64,000 nt of DNA from Oscillatoria sp. SIO1A7 (GCA_010672965.1 JAAHFN010000024.1:35422-99421), one strand, 5' to 3'; shown: positions 33,111 through 43,431, counted from the first letter of the stretch. Program-made: numbers and translations. The notes: a model not told the origin generated them from the sequence alone.

Positions 33111-34472
33111 ATGAAAAAATACGAACCGATAGCAATGCCATTTGGTGAAGCTATTCAAAAAGGACTCGGGCGAGCTTTCATACAAGTTCGCGACTCCGGG
33201 GCACAAGGGCTTAAGGAGGATATTCTTAATGCTTGTCTGCAAGATCTGGCTTATGATGCTCAATGCGATAACAGCCGTGCCGAGTGGTTGTTAGCGATCG
33301 CCGACCTAACCGGGGAGCCAGAATTTTACCACGATCGCATCTTGGCAGCTCTACCCGATGTCACAGAAGAAGAAGAATTATGGGATGCTAACCAACTGGT
33401 TGAGTTAGCAGCAATATTGGCGCAACGCGGCTCCGAGCGAGCCCGTCAGGCTGTTTATAGAAAATTCGATTTACAGGAATTTGATGCATCTTGGTTGGGC
33501 GCGGAACAAATTATAGAAATCGATGGCATTAAAGGGTTGCTGCATATTGCCGAGATTCTGGGAGCCAAGCTATTGCGAGAGCCCGAGCATTGGGAGGGCG
33601 CTAACCTAGTTTCAGAAGCATCGGAGCTATATGGCAAAGAGGCAGTTGTGGCGGCTCTATCGGAGAGAGCCGAAATCAGTGCTAACGTGCGAGCATATAT
33701 AGATGAAATAACTAAGCGATCTGATTTCTTTGAGCCAAATAAGTCTAAGAAGAAAAAGTCCTCTCGGCAGACCGATCGCGATCGCCCTACAGTCGAATAT
33801 ATCATATCGAAAATCGAAGCAGGAGCTAATTGGAGATATTATGGTGGTGTGTTGGGTCAGCGAGCCAGCGATGGAGAGATAGAATATCTCTTTGAGCGGT
33901 TGCTGGCCGAGACCAGGCGGGAGCAATTACTGCGATATCTCTGGCTTTTTAGAAAGCGGGAGTTTCCTCGGCTAGACGATCGCTTATTCGAGTTAGCCGC
34001 AAGCGACGACGAGGAAATACAGCATGCGGCGATCGTTGGTCTCGCTCATACCAAAGATACATCTATTAGAAATTTAGCAAATCGCTTGCTTAGAGAAAAA
34101 CCCAGATCGATTTGCCATAGGGCTCTCAAGCTATACAACAAAAACTACGAGCCGGAAGATTGCCAGCTTATAGAATCAGTGCTAACTCTCTGGGAAGATA
34201 GCGATTGGCTTCATGATATTGCCTTCGACCTAATTCACTTTATTAAAGCCCAGGAAGATCCGCAATTGGCGAATCTTCTGTTTTGGGCTTACGAGCGTAC
34301 CCCTTGTGCCATTTGTCGTCAATACGTTGTAGAAGATTTGCTTAAACGCAAGCAAGCCCCAGAAACTTTACTGCAAGAATGCTTCTGGGATGGCGATAAA
34401 GAAATAAGGGCTTTGGCAAAATCTGCTTTGCCAGACTCGATTGGACTCGATTCAGGCATTTTGAGTTATTAG
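33111..34472 (+). CDS. HEAT/ARM-like repeat protein of unknown function
   Basis: A 453-residue helical protein starting MKKYEPIAMPFGEAIQKGLG. A central Lys/Arg/Ser linker (about 208-225, KSKKKKSSRQTDRDR) separates two helical halves. The second half has HEAT-like units (AASDDEEIQHAAIVGLAHTKD; WDGDKEIRALAKSALPDS). A CAIC pair (TPCAICRQYV) occurs late. No enzyme motif. I cannot name the family; a protein-binding scaffold is the most that can be inferred. Confidence 0.65.
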   Translation: MKKYEPIAMPFGEAIQKGLGRAFIQVRDSGAQGLKEDILNACLQDLAYDAQCDNSRAEWLLAIADLTGEPEFYHDRILAALPDVTEEEELWDANQLVELAAILAQRGSERARQAVYRKFDLQEFDASWLGAEQIIEIDGIKGLLHIAEILGAKLLREPEHWEGANLVSEASELYGKEAVVAALSERAEISANVRAYIDEITKRSDFFEPNKSKKKKSSRQTDRDRPTVEYIISKIEAGANWRYYGGVLGQRASDGEIEYLFERLLAETRREQLLRYLWLFRKREFPRLDDRLFELAASDDEEIQHAAIVGLAHTKDTSIRNLANRLLREKPRSICHRALKLYNKNYEPEDCQLIESVLTLWEDSDWLHDIAFDLIHFIKAQEDPQLANLLFWAYERTPCAICRQYVVEDLLKRKQAPETLLQECFWDGDKEIRALAKSALPDSIGLDSGILSY

Positions 34473-34848
34473 CTTGAGAGTTCTGCGGTTGGCATAGATG
34501 TTTGGGGCGAAGCATTCCAATACAATAATTTTTCGCAAGCGAGCAAAGGCTATCTAGGGAATGCTGTCGCCCCTACGATACTCGATACCGAGCGTTGAAT
34601 GCCAAATCTAAAAAACATATAGCAGTAAGCAGTCAGCTATCAGCAGTCAGCTTTTAGCACAAGCCTTGCCGTTACTAGCAAGGAGCGAGATTTGAATTGT
34701 CCGTTCCTTGAGTGCGTAGTGCTATACCTTGTAAGCTCCTCTGGTCCCCTGTCTCTTCCAATGCCCAATGCCCAATGCCCAATTTTATCCTGAGCCTGTC
34801 GTAGGCATAGCCCGCCCTCTGGGGCGTAGGGGCCCAATTCCCAATTCC
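34473..34848. repeat. Two MITE-like elements and heptamers
   Basis: GGGGCGAAGCATTCC...GGGAATGCTGTCGCCCC with its outer flank (about 34503-34618) is an inverted copy of 20104-20240. TATAGCAGTAAGCAGTCAGC...GTAGTGCTATA spans 34617-34727. CCCAATG heptamers (about 34760-34785) and a TCCTGAGCCTGTCGTAGGC repeat follow. Confidence 0.8.
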
Positions 34849-36825
34849 CTACTCCGCTTGTCGAGCTTCTTCAATCCATCCTTGAAATTGCTCTCGATTA
34901 TTTTCTATCCATTCTTCAGCATGGCGGCGGATATCGGCGGGATCGTCTTCCCCTTCATATACGAGTCTTTGTTGCTCGTTAATATAGTCAATGGGAATAT
35001 TAACCAATTCAAAGAAGCGCTTGGCCGAGGGATTAGCTTCTAAAAACTCTCGATTGGATAGAATGCGGATGCGATCGACAGGAAAACCTGTATTTTTGCC
35101 ATTGCTAGTTGTATCTTCTTCGGTCATATTTCCCATACTTTCGGGAAGAGAAGTGAAGGGAACTTCTAGCCACAATACTTCTTCACCCACTTTTAAAGCC
35201 GAACCCAGCCAATAAGGAGTCCAGGTATAAAATAAAAGTGGTTTGCCTTGTTTGTAGCCAGCGATCGCTGCGGCTATCATGGCCGAATATTCCCCTTGGT
35301 CGTGTTCTACGGTATCTCGCAAACCATAAGTATCTAAATGATGCTCGATGACCTTCTCGCAAGACCATCCTGGAATGCAACCAATTAAATTCGCTTTGCC
35401 ATCTCCATCGGAGTCAAATATCTTAGCTATTTTCGGATCTTTTAACTGTTCTATGCTTGTAATCTTATATTTTTCTGCTGTTTTTAAATCTATCTGATAC
35501 CCTTGCAAAGCATTCTCGACTAGGTTGCCACTGTATTCTACAGTTCCATTATTTTTATATTGTTGGTAAAACGAGCGGTGCATATTTTCCCAGCTCGTGG
35601 CATACAAATCCAAATCTCCATTATTCGTCCCTAAATATAGAGCGGGCACCGAGAGTTGTTTGGGCGGCTTAAATTCGTAACCGAGTTCCTCTAAACCAAT
35701 CTTCAAGATTTGCAGAATCACTGCAGCGTATTCTGAAGTAGATGTACCCACTTGGACGACGGCACTGGTTCCGGTTGATTGTCCCGATTTAGTTGTTGTT
35801 TGGGGAGTGAGTTGCGGATAAACTATTAAACTCAAAAGGACGATAGCGATCGCAGTTCCTATAGCTAATCCATACTTGGGTTGCTTCACTAACCAAGAAG
35901 CCGGTCCGCGTTTTTGCCAAGGAGTTCGCTCCCCTATTTCTCCCAGACTACGAGTAATGCGATCGAGCATCACCGCTATCAAGACAATACCAATCCCGCC
36001 GACGGAGGCCAATCCCACATCCAGGCGTCCTACTCCTTTTAGCACCATTTGTCCCAGCCCTTCTACCGCAATCATCGAGGTTATCACCGACATGGATAGG
36101 GCTAACAAAATTGCTTGATTCAATCCTGCTAAAATCGTCGGCATCGCCAGAGGAATTTGCACGTTCCACAGCATTTGTCGCGGAGTCGAACCAAAGGCAA
36201 TCCCTGCTTCTACGGTTTCCGAGGGAACTTGTCTTATCCCCAGATTTGTCAAGCGAATTAACGGCGGAACGGCGAAGACAATAGTAACAATTACCCCGGG
36301 AACGGAACCAATGCCAAAGAGCATGACAATCGGAACCAGATACACAAAGGATGGCATTGTTTGCATTCCATCGAGTATCGGCCTAATCGACCTTTCCACG
36401 CGATCGCTCCTAGCGCAAGCCAATCCTAAAGGCAAGCCTATGGCTACGCAAAATAGAACCGCTGTGGTGACTATCGCCAAGGAAATCATTGCTTCTTGCC
36501 AAGTCCCTAGAAAGCCAATAATAATCAGGGCTATCGTGCTGTAAATTGCCACTCCTCGCCCTGCTATTTGCCAAATGAAACAACCAAGAATCACTAATAA
36601 AATCAAGGGCGGTACCGACAGAAATATTCCTTGGATACCGTCGAGAACCAAGCTTATTGGCAGGCGAATTGCTTGGAACAGAGGGCGAAAGTTATTGACA
36701 AAAAAATCTACAACCGCGCTCACCCACTTGTCTAAGGGTATTGTATAGAGCTGAAACGGATCTAGGATAACTTCTAGTATTTTTCTGAATTTACCGACGC
36801 TTGTTGAACTTAAGAGATGTAGCAT
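34849..36825 (-). CDS. Glycine betaine/proline ABC transporter, permease fused to substrate-binding domain
   Basis: A 658-residue fusion. Residues about 1-330 are a ProW/OpuAB-type permease with the EAA-like loop (PSETVEAGIAFGSTPRQMLWNVQIPLAMPTI) and several TM helices. Residues about 345-658 are an OpuAC/ProX-type binding domain anchored to the membrane (VQVGTSTSEYAAVILQILKIGLEELG; SCEKVIEHHLDTYGL). It imports compatible solutes during osmotic stress. It lies 148 bp downstream of its ATPase gene on the same strand, so an operon is likely. Exact substrate (glycine betaine, proline or choline) cannot be read from sequence alone. Confidence 0.9.
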   Translation of the reverse strand: MLHLLSSTSVGKFRKILEVILDPFQLYTIPLDKWVSAVVDFFVNNFRPLFQAIRLPISLVLDGIQGIFLSVPPLILLVILGCFIWQIAGRGVAIYSTIALIIIGFLGTWQEAMISLAIVTTAVLFCVAIGLPLGLACARSDRVERSIRPILDGMQTMPSFVYLVPIVMLFGIGSVPGVIVTIVFAVPPLIRLTNLGIRQVPSETVEAGIAFGSTPRQMLWNVQIPLAMPTILAGLNQAILLALSMSVITSMIAVEGLGQMVLKGVGRLDVGLASVGGIGIVLIAVMLDRITRSLGEIGERTPWQKRGPASWLVKQPKYGLAIGTAIAIVLLSLIVYPQLTPQTTTKSGQSTGTSAVVQVGTSTSEYAAVILQILKIGLEELGYEFKPPKQLSVPALYLGTNNGDLDLYATSWENMHRSFYQQYKNNGTVEYSGNLVENALQGYQIDLKTAEKYKITSIEQLKDPKIAKIFDSDGDGKANLIGCIPGWSCEKVIEHHLDTYGLRDTVEHDQGEYSAMIAAAIAGYKQGKPLLFYTWTPYWLGSALKVGEEVLWLEVPFTSLPESMGNMTEEDTTSNGKNTGFPVDRIRILSNREFLEANPSAKRFFELVNIPIDYINEQQRLVYEGEDDPADIRRHAEEWIENNREQFQGWIEEARQAE

Positions 36826-36972
36826 ATCAAACAGTAATTAACTAACTAGCAAGCAAAAAAATGGTGTATTATTTGAGGCCGCAACAGATTATTGCGTTAA
36901 TTATAACTTGAGATTTATTAGCTTGAGGCTTTTAAGGATGAGAAACGCGATCTCGATCGATAGCCTGAATAA

Positions 36973-38172
36973 TTAAGACTCGCTAACTATCCGTTTTAGG
37001 GCGTCGGAGAAGTTAGCAACACCTGCTAATTTTCCCTCAGCATCAACGACTGCTACGGGAATCCCTCGTTGGTACAAAGGCAGGAGATTTTCTAGCATAG
37101 TTGAAGCTGTTACCTGAGGAAAGTTGCTTTCCATGATTTGGGAAACAGATTGATTTTCCCCTTCTTCTGCTAGATCTGCTCGATTGAAATTGCGATCGCC
37201 CACAGTTCCTACGGGAAACCCTGCCTCGTTAACAACGTAGATTAAGTCCAGGTTCTCGCGCAACATTTTTGCACGGGCGCTCTCCACAGAGTCCCGCTCC
37301 ATAACTAAAGCTGTTGTGGGACGGACTATAGAATCGACTTTTAGCACTCGGGCGCGATTCACATCTGCTATAAAGCCGCGAATATAATCGTCAGCAGGTT
37401 TAACGACCAATTCTTCCGGCGTACCCAATTGTACTATTGCTCCTTCCTTCATCACCGCAACGCGATCGCCCAACTTCAGTGCTTCTTGAATATCGTGGCT
37501 AATAAATACAATTGTCTTCTGCAGTTCCTGTTGCAAGCGCAAGAGTTCGTCTTGCATTTCTCGGCGAATCAACGGATCCAGAGCGCTAAAAGCTTCATCC
37601 ATTAACAGAACATCGGCATCCGTAGCTAAAGCGCGAGCCAAACCGACCCGCTGTTGCATCCCGCCGCTAAGAGAAGAAGGCCGATATTTTGCCCACTGTG
37701 CCAGCCCCACCACCTCTAAGGTTTCTAAAGCCTTCCGACGCCGTTGGCCTTTTTCCATTCCTCGCACTTGTAAACCGTACTCGACATTTTCGGCTACGGT
37801 TTTGTGGGGAAACAGGCCAAACTTCTGAAACACCATCGAGACCTTCTTTTGCCTAATCTGCCGCATTCGCTCTTCGCTGACGCGAACAATATCTTCATCG
37901 TCGATATAAATAGAGCCGCTCGTTGCTTCGATCAAGCGGTTAATGCAGCGCGCTAAAGTAGATTTTCCCGAGCCCGACAATCCCATAACGACAAACAATT
38001 CGCCGCGCTCGATTTGCAAAGATACATCGGCAATGCCCAGAACCTGACCCGTTGCTTCCAAGATGGCATCCCGGTTTTTGCCCTCTCGAAACATTTGCAG
38101 AGCCGGAAGAGGGGTTTCCCCGTAAATCTTAATCAGATTTTCGATTCTAATTTTGGGATTGTGTTTTTTCAT
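36973..38172 (-). CDS. proV: Glycine betaine/proline ABC transporter ATP-binding protein with CBS domains
   Basis: About 399 residues from the ATG at 38172 (MKKHNPKIRIENLIKIYG); a TTG four codons upstream is less likely. Walker A GLSGSGKS (64-71), Q-loop VFQKFGLFPHKTV, ABC signature LSGGMQQRVGLARAL, Walker B VLLMDEAFSALD, and the switch His in VFISHD. A C-terminal CBS pair (about 280-399; VPLYQRGIPVAVVDAEGKLAG) is the usual ionic-strength or nucleotide sensing module of this transporter class. It powers the permease/binding-protein fusion downstream. Confidence 0.93.
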   Translation of the reverse strand: MKKHNPKIRIENLIKIYGETPLPALQMFREGKNRDAILEATGQVLGIADVSLQIERGELFVVMGLSGSGKSTLARCINRLIEATSGSIYIDDEDIVRVSEERMRQIRQKKVSMVFQKFGLFPHKTVAENVEYGLQVRGMEKGQRRRKALETLEVVGLAQWAKYRPSSLSGGMQQRVGLARALATDADVLLMDEAFSALDPLIRREMQDELLRLQQELQKTIVFISHDIQEALKLGDRVAVMKEGAIVQLGTPEELVVKPADDYIRGFIADVNRARVLKVDSIVRPTTALVMERDSVESARAKMLRENLDLIYVVNEAGFPVGTVGDRNFNRADLAEEGENQSVSQIMESNFPQVTASTMLENLLPLYQRGIPVAVVDAEGKLAGVANFSDALKRIVSES

Positions 38173-38499
38173 TGCAACTGGCAAGAAACGCTATAAGGAT
38201 CTTACTAAATGCTTGGGGAATTGGGCATGGGGGAATTCGGCGCCATACCTGCCCATGATGGGGCATTGGGAATTGGGCATGGGAGTGGGGAGCATTTCAA
38301 TGAAAGTACGCGCTCCGCAGTCGCGCTTTTTTGCGGCGCGGCTACACAAACTCTCGCCCAAGAGGGCACTGGGAGTCAAAAGTGAAATGCTCCCAGGGAG
38401 TCAAAAGTGAAAAGTAAACCCCCGTTCGCTTATTCACCCCACACAAGAGCACCCCACACTCCACTCCCCACACCCCACACAAGAGCACCCTAGCGACGA
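38173..38499. repeat. Intergenic heptamers and inverted repeats
   Basis: GGGAATTGGGCATGGGG remnants, two TGGGGCATTGGG units, an inverted GGGAGCATTTCA.../...TGAAATGCTCCC pair (about 38287-38398), and CCCCACAC runs before the pdhA stop. Confidence 0.75.
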
Positions 38500-39543
38500 T
38501 TAATCCTCGGCAAACACGAAGCGATAGAGTTCGCTCGGGTCTGGTTCTGGGCTGCGATCGGAAAACTCTAGGGCATCATCCACCTGCTCTTGAATTTTTT
38601 TGTCGATTTGCTGGAGTTCTTCTTCGGAGGCCAAGTCGCGATCGCGCAAAAATGCTGCAAACCGCTTAATCGGATCCCGTGCTTGCCAGAATTCCTTCTC
38701 TTCCTTGGAGCGCAACTCGTCTGGGTCTGCCAAAGAATGGCCCCGGAAGCGATATGTCAGGGCTTCTATGAGCGTAGGGCCTTCACCGGCGCGGGCGCGA
38801 GCGATCGCTTCTTGTGCAACAGATCGCACTGCCAAAACATCCATCCCATCGACCTCAACCCCGTGCATCCCAAAAGCACTGGCTTTCTTGAAAATCTCCG
38901 GTACTGAGGTAGCTCGTTCGTGAGACATCCCAATCGCCCACTTATTATTTTCGACTACATACAGAATTGGCAGCTTCCACAATACCGCCATATTCAAGCA
39001 CTCGAAAAACTGACCGTTGTTGCAAGCTCCATCACCAAAAAAGCAGGCGGTCACTAGGTCGGCGCTTTCATCTCCCATCACTTCTCGGCGGTATTTGCTT
39101 TGAAACGCCGCCCCGGTGGCTACTGGAATGCCCTCCGCCACAAACGCATAACCCCCGAGTAAATTATGTTCGGCAGAAAATAAATGCATGGAGCCACCCC
39201 GGCCTTTACTGCAACCGGTGGCTTTGCCGAATAATTCTGCCATGACCTCTCGCGGTGGCACCCCAGCGCTCAGAGCGTGGACGTGATCTCGATAGGTGCT
39301 GCTGACGAAATCTTTTCCCGGGCGCATCGCCTTAATAACGCCAGTAGATACGGCTTCTTGGCCCGTGTATAGGTGGACAAAACCAAACATTTTGCCCCGA
39401 TAGTACATTTCGGCACATTTTTCTTCAAAAACGCGCCCCAAAACCAGATCCTCATACAGCATCAATCCTTCTTCTTTGGAGATTTGTACGGAGCTGGCAT
39501 CGAAAGGGGGTAAAGTTCTTTCCTGAAATATCGATTTTTCCAT
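38500..39543 (-). CDS. pdhA: Pyruvate dehydrogenase E1 component, alpha subunit
   Basis: A 347-residue thiamine-diphosphate enzyme subunit that, with the beta subunit, decarboxylates pyruvate to feed acetyl-CoA. Seen: the TPP-binding motif [17 protein letters not shown], the phosphorylation-loop-like [32 protein letters not shown], and [10 protein letters not shown] near the N-terminus. Length and motif order are normal for cyanobacterial and plastid PdhA. The beta subunit is not adjacent. The gene is divergent from zipN. Confidence 0.95.
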   Translation of the reverse strand: MEKSIFQERTLPPFDASSVQISKEEGLMLYEDLVLGRVFEEKCAEMYYRGKMFGFVHLYTGQEAVSTGVIKAMRPGKDFVSSTYRDHVHALSAGVPPREVMAELFGKATGCSKGRGGSMHLFSAEHNLLGGYAFVAEGIPVATGAAFQSKYRREVMGDESADLVTACFFGDGACNNGQFFECLNMAVLWKLPILYVVENNKWAIGMSHERATSVPEIFKKASAFGMHGVEVDGMDVLAVRSVAQEAIARARAGEGPTLIEALTYRFRGHSLADPDELRSKEEKEFWQARDPIKRFAAFLRDRDLASEEELQQIDKKIQEQVDDALEFSDRSPEPDPSELYRFVFAED

Positions 39544-40154
39544 ATCTTGGCGACAGTACCGTTGAATATTCTTCTCAAGTTATCATTTGCTTTTGACCAA
39601 GGGGGATGGGTCTAGGGTGTTGACTCGCTTGGCTTTTTCACTCCAATTGGGAATCGTCGGAAATTTCCCTACCGCCACACCCTACGCCCCACACCCTAGA
39701 TGGGGTCTTTACCGAAAATCCTGCCAACCCAGGCAAGAGCCTATCCGGGGTTTCGGGGTTTGACGAAATTCCCTAATTGGTAGTTAAATAGAGTACAATG
39801 TTCCGACAACATCCAGATAACTAGCATTTTTCTGGCTTCAAGGGCACCTGCGATCGCTCAATACTGCATACAATATATAACTGTTGCTTGCTTGTCCCTT
39901 GCATAAGGGTTGCTTGTTTGTCCCTTGCTTGGCATAAGGGTCGTTTAACCGGGGCGCATTATCCCGTATCGTTGGGTTCGAGAACGCTCCGGTCGGGAGC
40001 GCGCAGATACTCGCAGGCGCAAGAGAGCTATAATTATCCCATCATTCCAGCAGCTTGCAGCCTGTTGTCTGACCTGTTGTCTGGCCTGTTGTCTGGCCTG
40101 TTGTCTGGGGTGTTGTCGTTTCGTCCGATCGCTCGAAAGCTGGGGAAGGAGACC
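39544..40154. repeat. Intergenic region between pdhA and zipN
   Basis: Contains a 37-bp repeat beginning AGGGTGTTGACTCGCTTGGC (39614-39650) that recurs at 55698-55734, CCCACACCC runs, and a 12-bp tandem array next to zipN. The frame upstream of zipN stays open for 89 codons but carries repeat DNA and is not counted as coding. Confidence 0.75.
40061..40118. repeat. 12-bp tandem repeat (CCTGTTGTCTGG)n upstream of zipN
   Basis: Four near-perfect copies at 40061-40108 and a partial fifth, ending about 37 bp before the zipN start codon. Confidence 0.9.
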
Positions 40155-42398
40155 GTGCGCATTCCACTCGATTATTACAGGATTCTGGGCCTGCCTATAC
40201 AGGCAACTGCCGAGCAGTTGCAGCAGGCACATCGCGATCGCAAACAACAACTTCCTCGTCGGGAATACTCAGAAGTAGCGACGCTTGCTCGCAAACAACT
40301 AATTGATGAAGCCTATGCGGTTCTCAGCGATGTCGAGGAACGCAAAGCCTACGATGTCAGCTTCCTAGCTCGGAGCTACGAACAAGATTCTCCTCTCAAA
40401 ATCAAGAAGGAAGAAAAATCGGACGATTCCTCCCTGGATCAAAATACCCCGACCATTGAAATAGAGCCCGAGCAATTTATCGGTGCCTTGCTAGTCCTCC
40501 AAGAACTAGGAGAATACGAACTGGTCTTAAAGCTAGCCCTACCCGTTCTCGGCAGTAGCAATATTAGCCTCAAAAATGGTCGCTTTGGGGATCCAAAGCT
40601 AGTCGTGCCAGATATAGTATTAACTGTGGCCCTAGCTTGTTTGGAACTCGGTCGCGAACAATGGCAGCAAAACCAGTATGAAAACGCCGCTACATCTCTA
40701 GAAACTGGACAAGATTTGCTATTGCGACAGGAGCTGTTCCCGAACGTGCGAGGAGAAATCCGAGCCGAACTCGACAAACTGCGCCCCTATCGCATCTTGG
40801 AACTGCTGGCACTACCAGAGGCTAAGGCGAAAGAACGTCGCCGAGGGCTGCAATTCCTGCAAGATATGCTCCAAGAACGAGGAGGCATTGACGGGAACCA
40901 GGACGATCGCTCCGGTTTGAGCGTGGATGACTTTCTCCGCTTTATCCAGCAATTGCGCGGTCACTTAACTGCCCTCGAACAGCAGGAGTTCTTTGAAACC
41001 GAAGCCCGTCGTCCCTCAGCAGTAGCCACCTACTTGGCAGTTTATGCCCTGGTGGCTCGGGGGTTTGCCGAACGAGAACCCTCCCTGATTCGCCGTGCCA
41101 AATTGCTGCTAACCCAGTTGGGACGCCGCCAAGACGTACATCTAGAGCAAGCAGTATGTTGCTTGTTGCTAGGCCAGACAGTGGAAGCCTCTGCAGCTCT
41201 AGAGCTAACTCAAGAACGCCAACAGCTAGAGTTTATTCGCCAAAATTCTCAGGAAGCTCCAGACCTGTTGCCAGGATTGTGCTTGTATGGGGAGCGCTGG
41301 CTACAGTCGGAGGTGTTTCCTTATTTCCGGGACTTGGCATCTGCCGAGGCTTCTTTGAAAGATTATTTTGCTGACGAACAGGTTCAGGCTTATTTGGAAT
41401 CCCTGCCAGAGTCATCGGCGGATGCGGGATCTCAGTGGATGGTAATGCCGCAATCCTCGCCTAGGGCGATCGCCGTGGGATTGTCGCCGCCTCGCACCCC
41501 TAGAGATTCTGCTGTAGCGACTTCTTCCCAGCTCTACCAAGCCCGAGTAACTCCAGAATCATCCCCTGCCAGAGCTTCTAGTCTAGCTAGCGATGCAGTT
41601 CGGCCGGCAAGAACTTCCTTTGGGGCAGAGCGATCGCCAGAGGTAACCCCCACAAGCTTGCAACCCATTGTCGATGGAGAGAGAGTCTCGGGGCGGCGAT
41701 CGGAAGACCGCAGCAAGTTGCCCGTAGCTTCGAGAGTGCGACCTGCTTCCAGAGAGGAAAATTCCTCACCTCGTCGCAGCAGCAAGAGAAGCTCGCCCAA
41801 GGGAAAAAGATTGAAGCTCTACCGGCTTATTCTGGTGGGAGCTGTAGCTTTGATGGGGCTTTTACTTTTCTTTTGGCTGACCAGGGCGACCCTAGCATTG
41901 CTTTCCGGGCTTTTCTCCGGTCCTGCTTTAAAGGGAGAGCAACTTAATATTAGTCTGAACGAGCCGTTAGTAACGATTCCCGATCCCGGTAGCTCGGAAG
42001 TGGTAGCAAGCGGCGCAATAGATGAGGCGATCGCCAGCACTATTATTGAAGACTGGTTTTCCATCAAAAAACAAGCCTTAGGCTCCGAACACCAGATAGA
42101 GCTTTTAGAACAAATCCTAATCGATCCGGCTTTGTCCAAATTGCAAACACTAGCAAAAAATGCCCAAAAGGACAACTGGTACTGGGATGACTTCCGGCAT
42201 ACTCTCCAAGTTGGCGAGCTACTCCCGAGCGAAACGAATCCCAATCAAGCAACCGTAGAGGTTAAAGTGAACGAAGCGGCCAAGTTGTATGAAGCAGGTA
42301 AGCTGGCTCTATCGAAAAACGATAATTTGCTGATTCGCTATGACTTGGTTCGTCAAGATGGCCAGTGGCGGATTAGCAACTGGGAAATTCTCAAGTAA
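40155..42398 (+). CDS. zipN: Cell division protein ZipN/Ftn2/ARC6
   Basis: About 747 residues from the GTG at 40155 (read as MRIPLDYYRILGLPIQAT), chosen because AAGGAGA precedes it and ARC6/Ftn2 proteins begin this way. N-terminal J-like domain (1-70), a long helical region, a Ser/Pro/Arg-rich linker with RRSSKRSSPKGKRL, one TM helix (about 556-580), and the C-terminal ARC6-like IMS domain (ASTIIEDWFSIKKQALG...WRISNWEILK). It tethers FtsZ to the membrane and recruits divisome proteins in cyanobacteria and plastids. The 12-bp array in its leader may affect expression. Confidence 0.93.
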   Translation: MRIPLDYYRILGLPIQATAEQLQQAHRDRKQQLPRREYSEVATLARKQLIDEAYAVLSDVEERKAYDVSFLARSYEQDSPLKIKKEEKSDDSSLDQNTPTIEIEPEQFIGALLVLQELGEYELVLKLALPVLGSSNISLKNGRFGDPKLVVPDIVLTVALACLELGREQWQQNQYENAATSLETGQDLLLRQELFPNVRGEIRAELDKLRPYRILELLALPEAKAKERRRGLQFLQDMLQERGGIDGNQDDRSGLSVDDFLRFIQQLRGHLTALEQQEFFETEARRPSAVATYLAVYALVARGFAEREPSLIRRAKLLLTQLGRRQDVHLEQAVCCLLLGQTVEASAALELTQERQQLEFIRQNSQEAPDLLPGLCLYGERWLQSEVFPYFRDLASAEASLKDYFADEQVQAYLESLPESSADAGSQWMVMPQSSPRAIAVGLSPPRTPRDSAVATSSQLYQARVTPESSPARASSLASDAVRPARTSFGAERSPEVTPTSLQPIVDGERVSGRRSEDRSKLPVASRVRPASREENSSPRRSSKRSSPKGKRLKLYRLILVGAVALMGLLLFFWLTRATLALLSGLFSGPALKGEQLNISLNEPLVTIPDPGSSEVVASGAIDEAIASTIIEDWFSIKKQALGSEHQIELLEQILIDPALSKLQTLAKNAQKDNWYWDDFRHTLQVGELLPSETNPNQATVEVKVNEAAKLYEAGKLALSKNDNLLIRYDLVRQDGQWRISNWEILK

Positions 42399-42652
42399 TA
42401 GTCAAAGAGAATAGGGAATTGGTAACCATGAAATTAGTTTAGGGCAAGAGAGAGCCCCTCAAGGTTAGTTGTTTTAGATTTTAGGGATTATATATTTGAT
42501 TTATTGCTGCGATCGCCCCTACACAATTTCTAAATGCAATCGGCTTGCTAAGCTTGTTAATCACCGGCTTCGTTATGTGGTTCAAGGTTCCCGCTCGTCG
42601 AGCCAACCGCTAAAAATTACATAGTTCAATCTAGTAAGTAAAGGTAATAGCA

Positions 42653-43345
42653 ATGCGACTATTGCTCGTAGAAGATGAACCAGATTTAGGGGCGGCGATT
42701 AAGCGGACGCTGGAGCGGGAAGCCTATATCGTTGATTGGGTGCAAGATGGCAGGGATGCTTGGGGCTATCTAGACAATCCTTGGACAAAATACACGGCTG
42801 CCATTTTCGATTGGTTGTTGCCGGGACTCTCGGGAATAGAATTATGCCAGCGGCTGCGAGCCGATCGCAATCATTTGCCGGTACTAATGCTGACGGCAAA
42901 AGACACGGAAGCCAATAAAGTCGAGGGGTTGGATGCGGGGGCAGACGATTATCTAGTCAAGCCCTTTGGCATGGCGGAATTACTGGCAAGGTTGCGGGCG
43001 CTGCAACGGAGATCGCCCCAAATCCAACCCCAGCAGCTCCAGGTAGGAAACCTAACTTTAGATTGCGGTTCCCATACCGCTTACTATCCAGATGCAACGG
43101 GAAAGCAAGCCAGCAGTTTTCTCAATAATAAAGAATTCCAGCTTCTGGAATATTTTATGCGCCACCCCAACCAGATTCTCACTCGCGATCGAATTCTCAA
43201 TCAATTGTGGGAATGGGGTGCGGAACCGGAGAGCAATGTCGTGGCCGCGCAGGTGCGGCTCTTGCGTCGCAAGCTAGCGGACATTGGCTGCGATGGAGGT
43301 ATTGAAACTATTTATGGATTGGGCTATCGGCTCAAAGGGAAATGA
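42653..43345 (+). CDS. rppA: OmpR-family response regulator, RppA-like
   Basis: A 230-residue regulator. The receiver domain has acidic pocket residues near Asp8, phospho-acceptor Asp53 (AAIFDWLLPG), and the conserved Thr and Lys (MLTAKDT; YLVKPF). The C-terminal winged helix ends AQVRLLRRKLADIGCDGGIETIYGLGYRLKGK. It is followed by its kinase gene. RppA/NrsR/CopR-type regulators in cyanobacteria respond to redox state or to nickel and copper; the neighbouring copA-copB genes favour copper here (inference). The first 4 codons match the start of known family members. Confidence 0.85.
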   Translation: MRLLLVEDEPDLGAAIKRTLEREAYIVDWVQDGRDAWGYLDNPWTKYTAAIFDWLLPGLSGIELCQRLRADRNHLPVLMLTAKDTEANKVEGLDAGADDYLVKPFGMAELLARLRALQRRSPQIQPQQLQVGNLTLDCGSHTAYYPDATGKQASSFLNNKEFQLLEYFMRHPNQILTRDRILNQLWEWGAEPESNVVAAQVRLLRRKLADIGCDGGIETIYGLGYRLKGK

Positions 43346-43384
43346 TGAGTTTTGAGTTTTGAGTTTTGAGTTTTGAGTTTTTAA
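43346..43384. repeat. Heptamer array (GAGTTTT)n between rppA and rppB
   Basis: About five copies of GAGTTTT start 1 bp after the rppA stop codon. The inverse (CTCAAAA) forms another array at about 56583-56627. Confidence 0.9.
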
Positions 43385-43431
43385 TTTTGATTAAACCCCT
43401 ACACCCTACACCCTTCTTCGGGGCACATCAG

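Noticed and set aside
39888..40154. Upstream extension of zipN
   Set aside because: The frame stays open but includes a 12-bp tandem array. The GTG at 40155 has a strong ribosome binding site and the ARC6/Ftn2 N-terminus.
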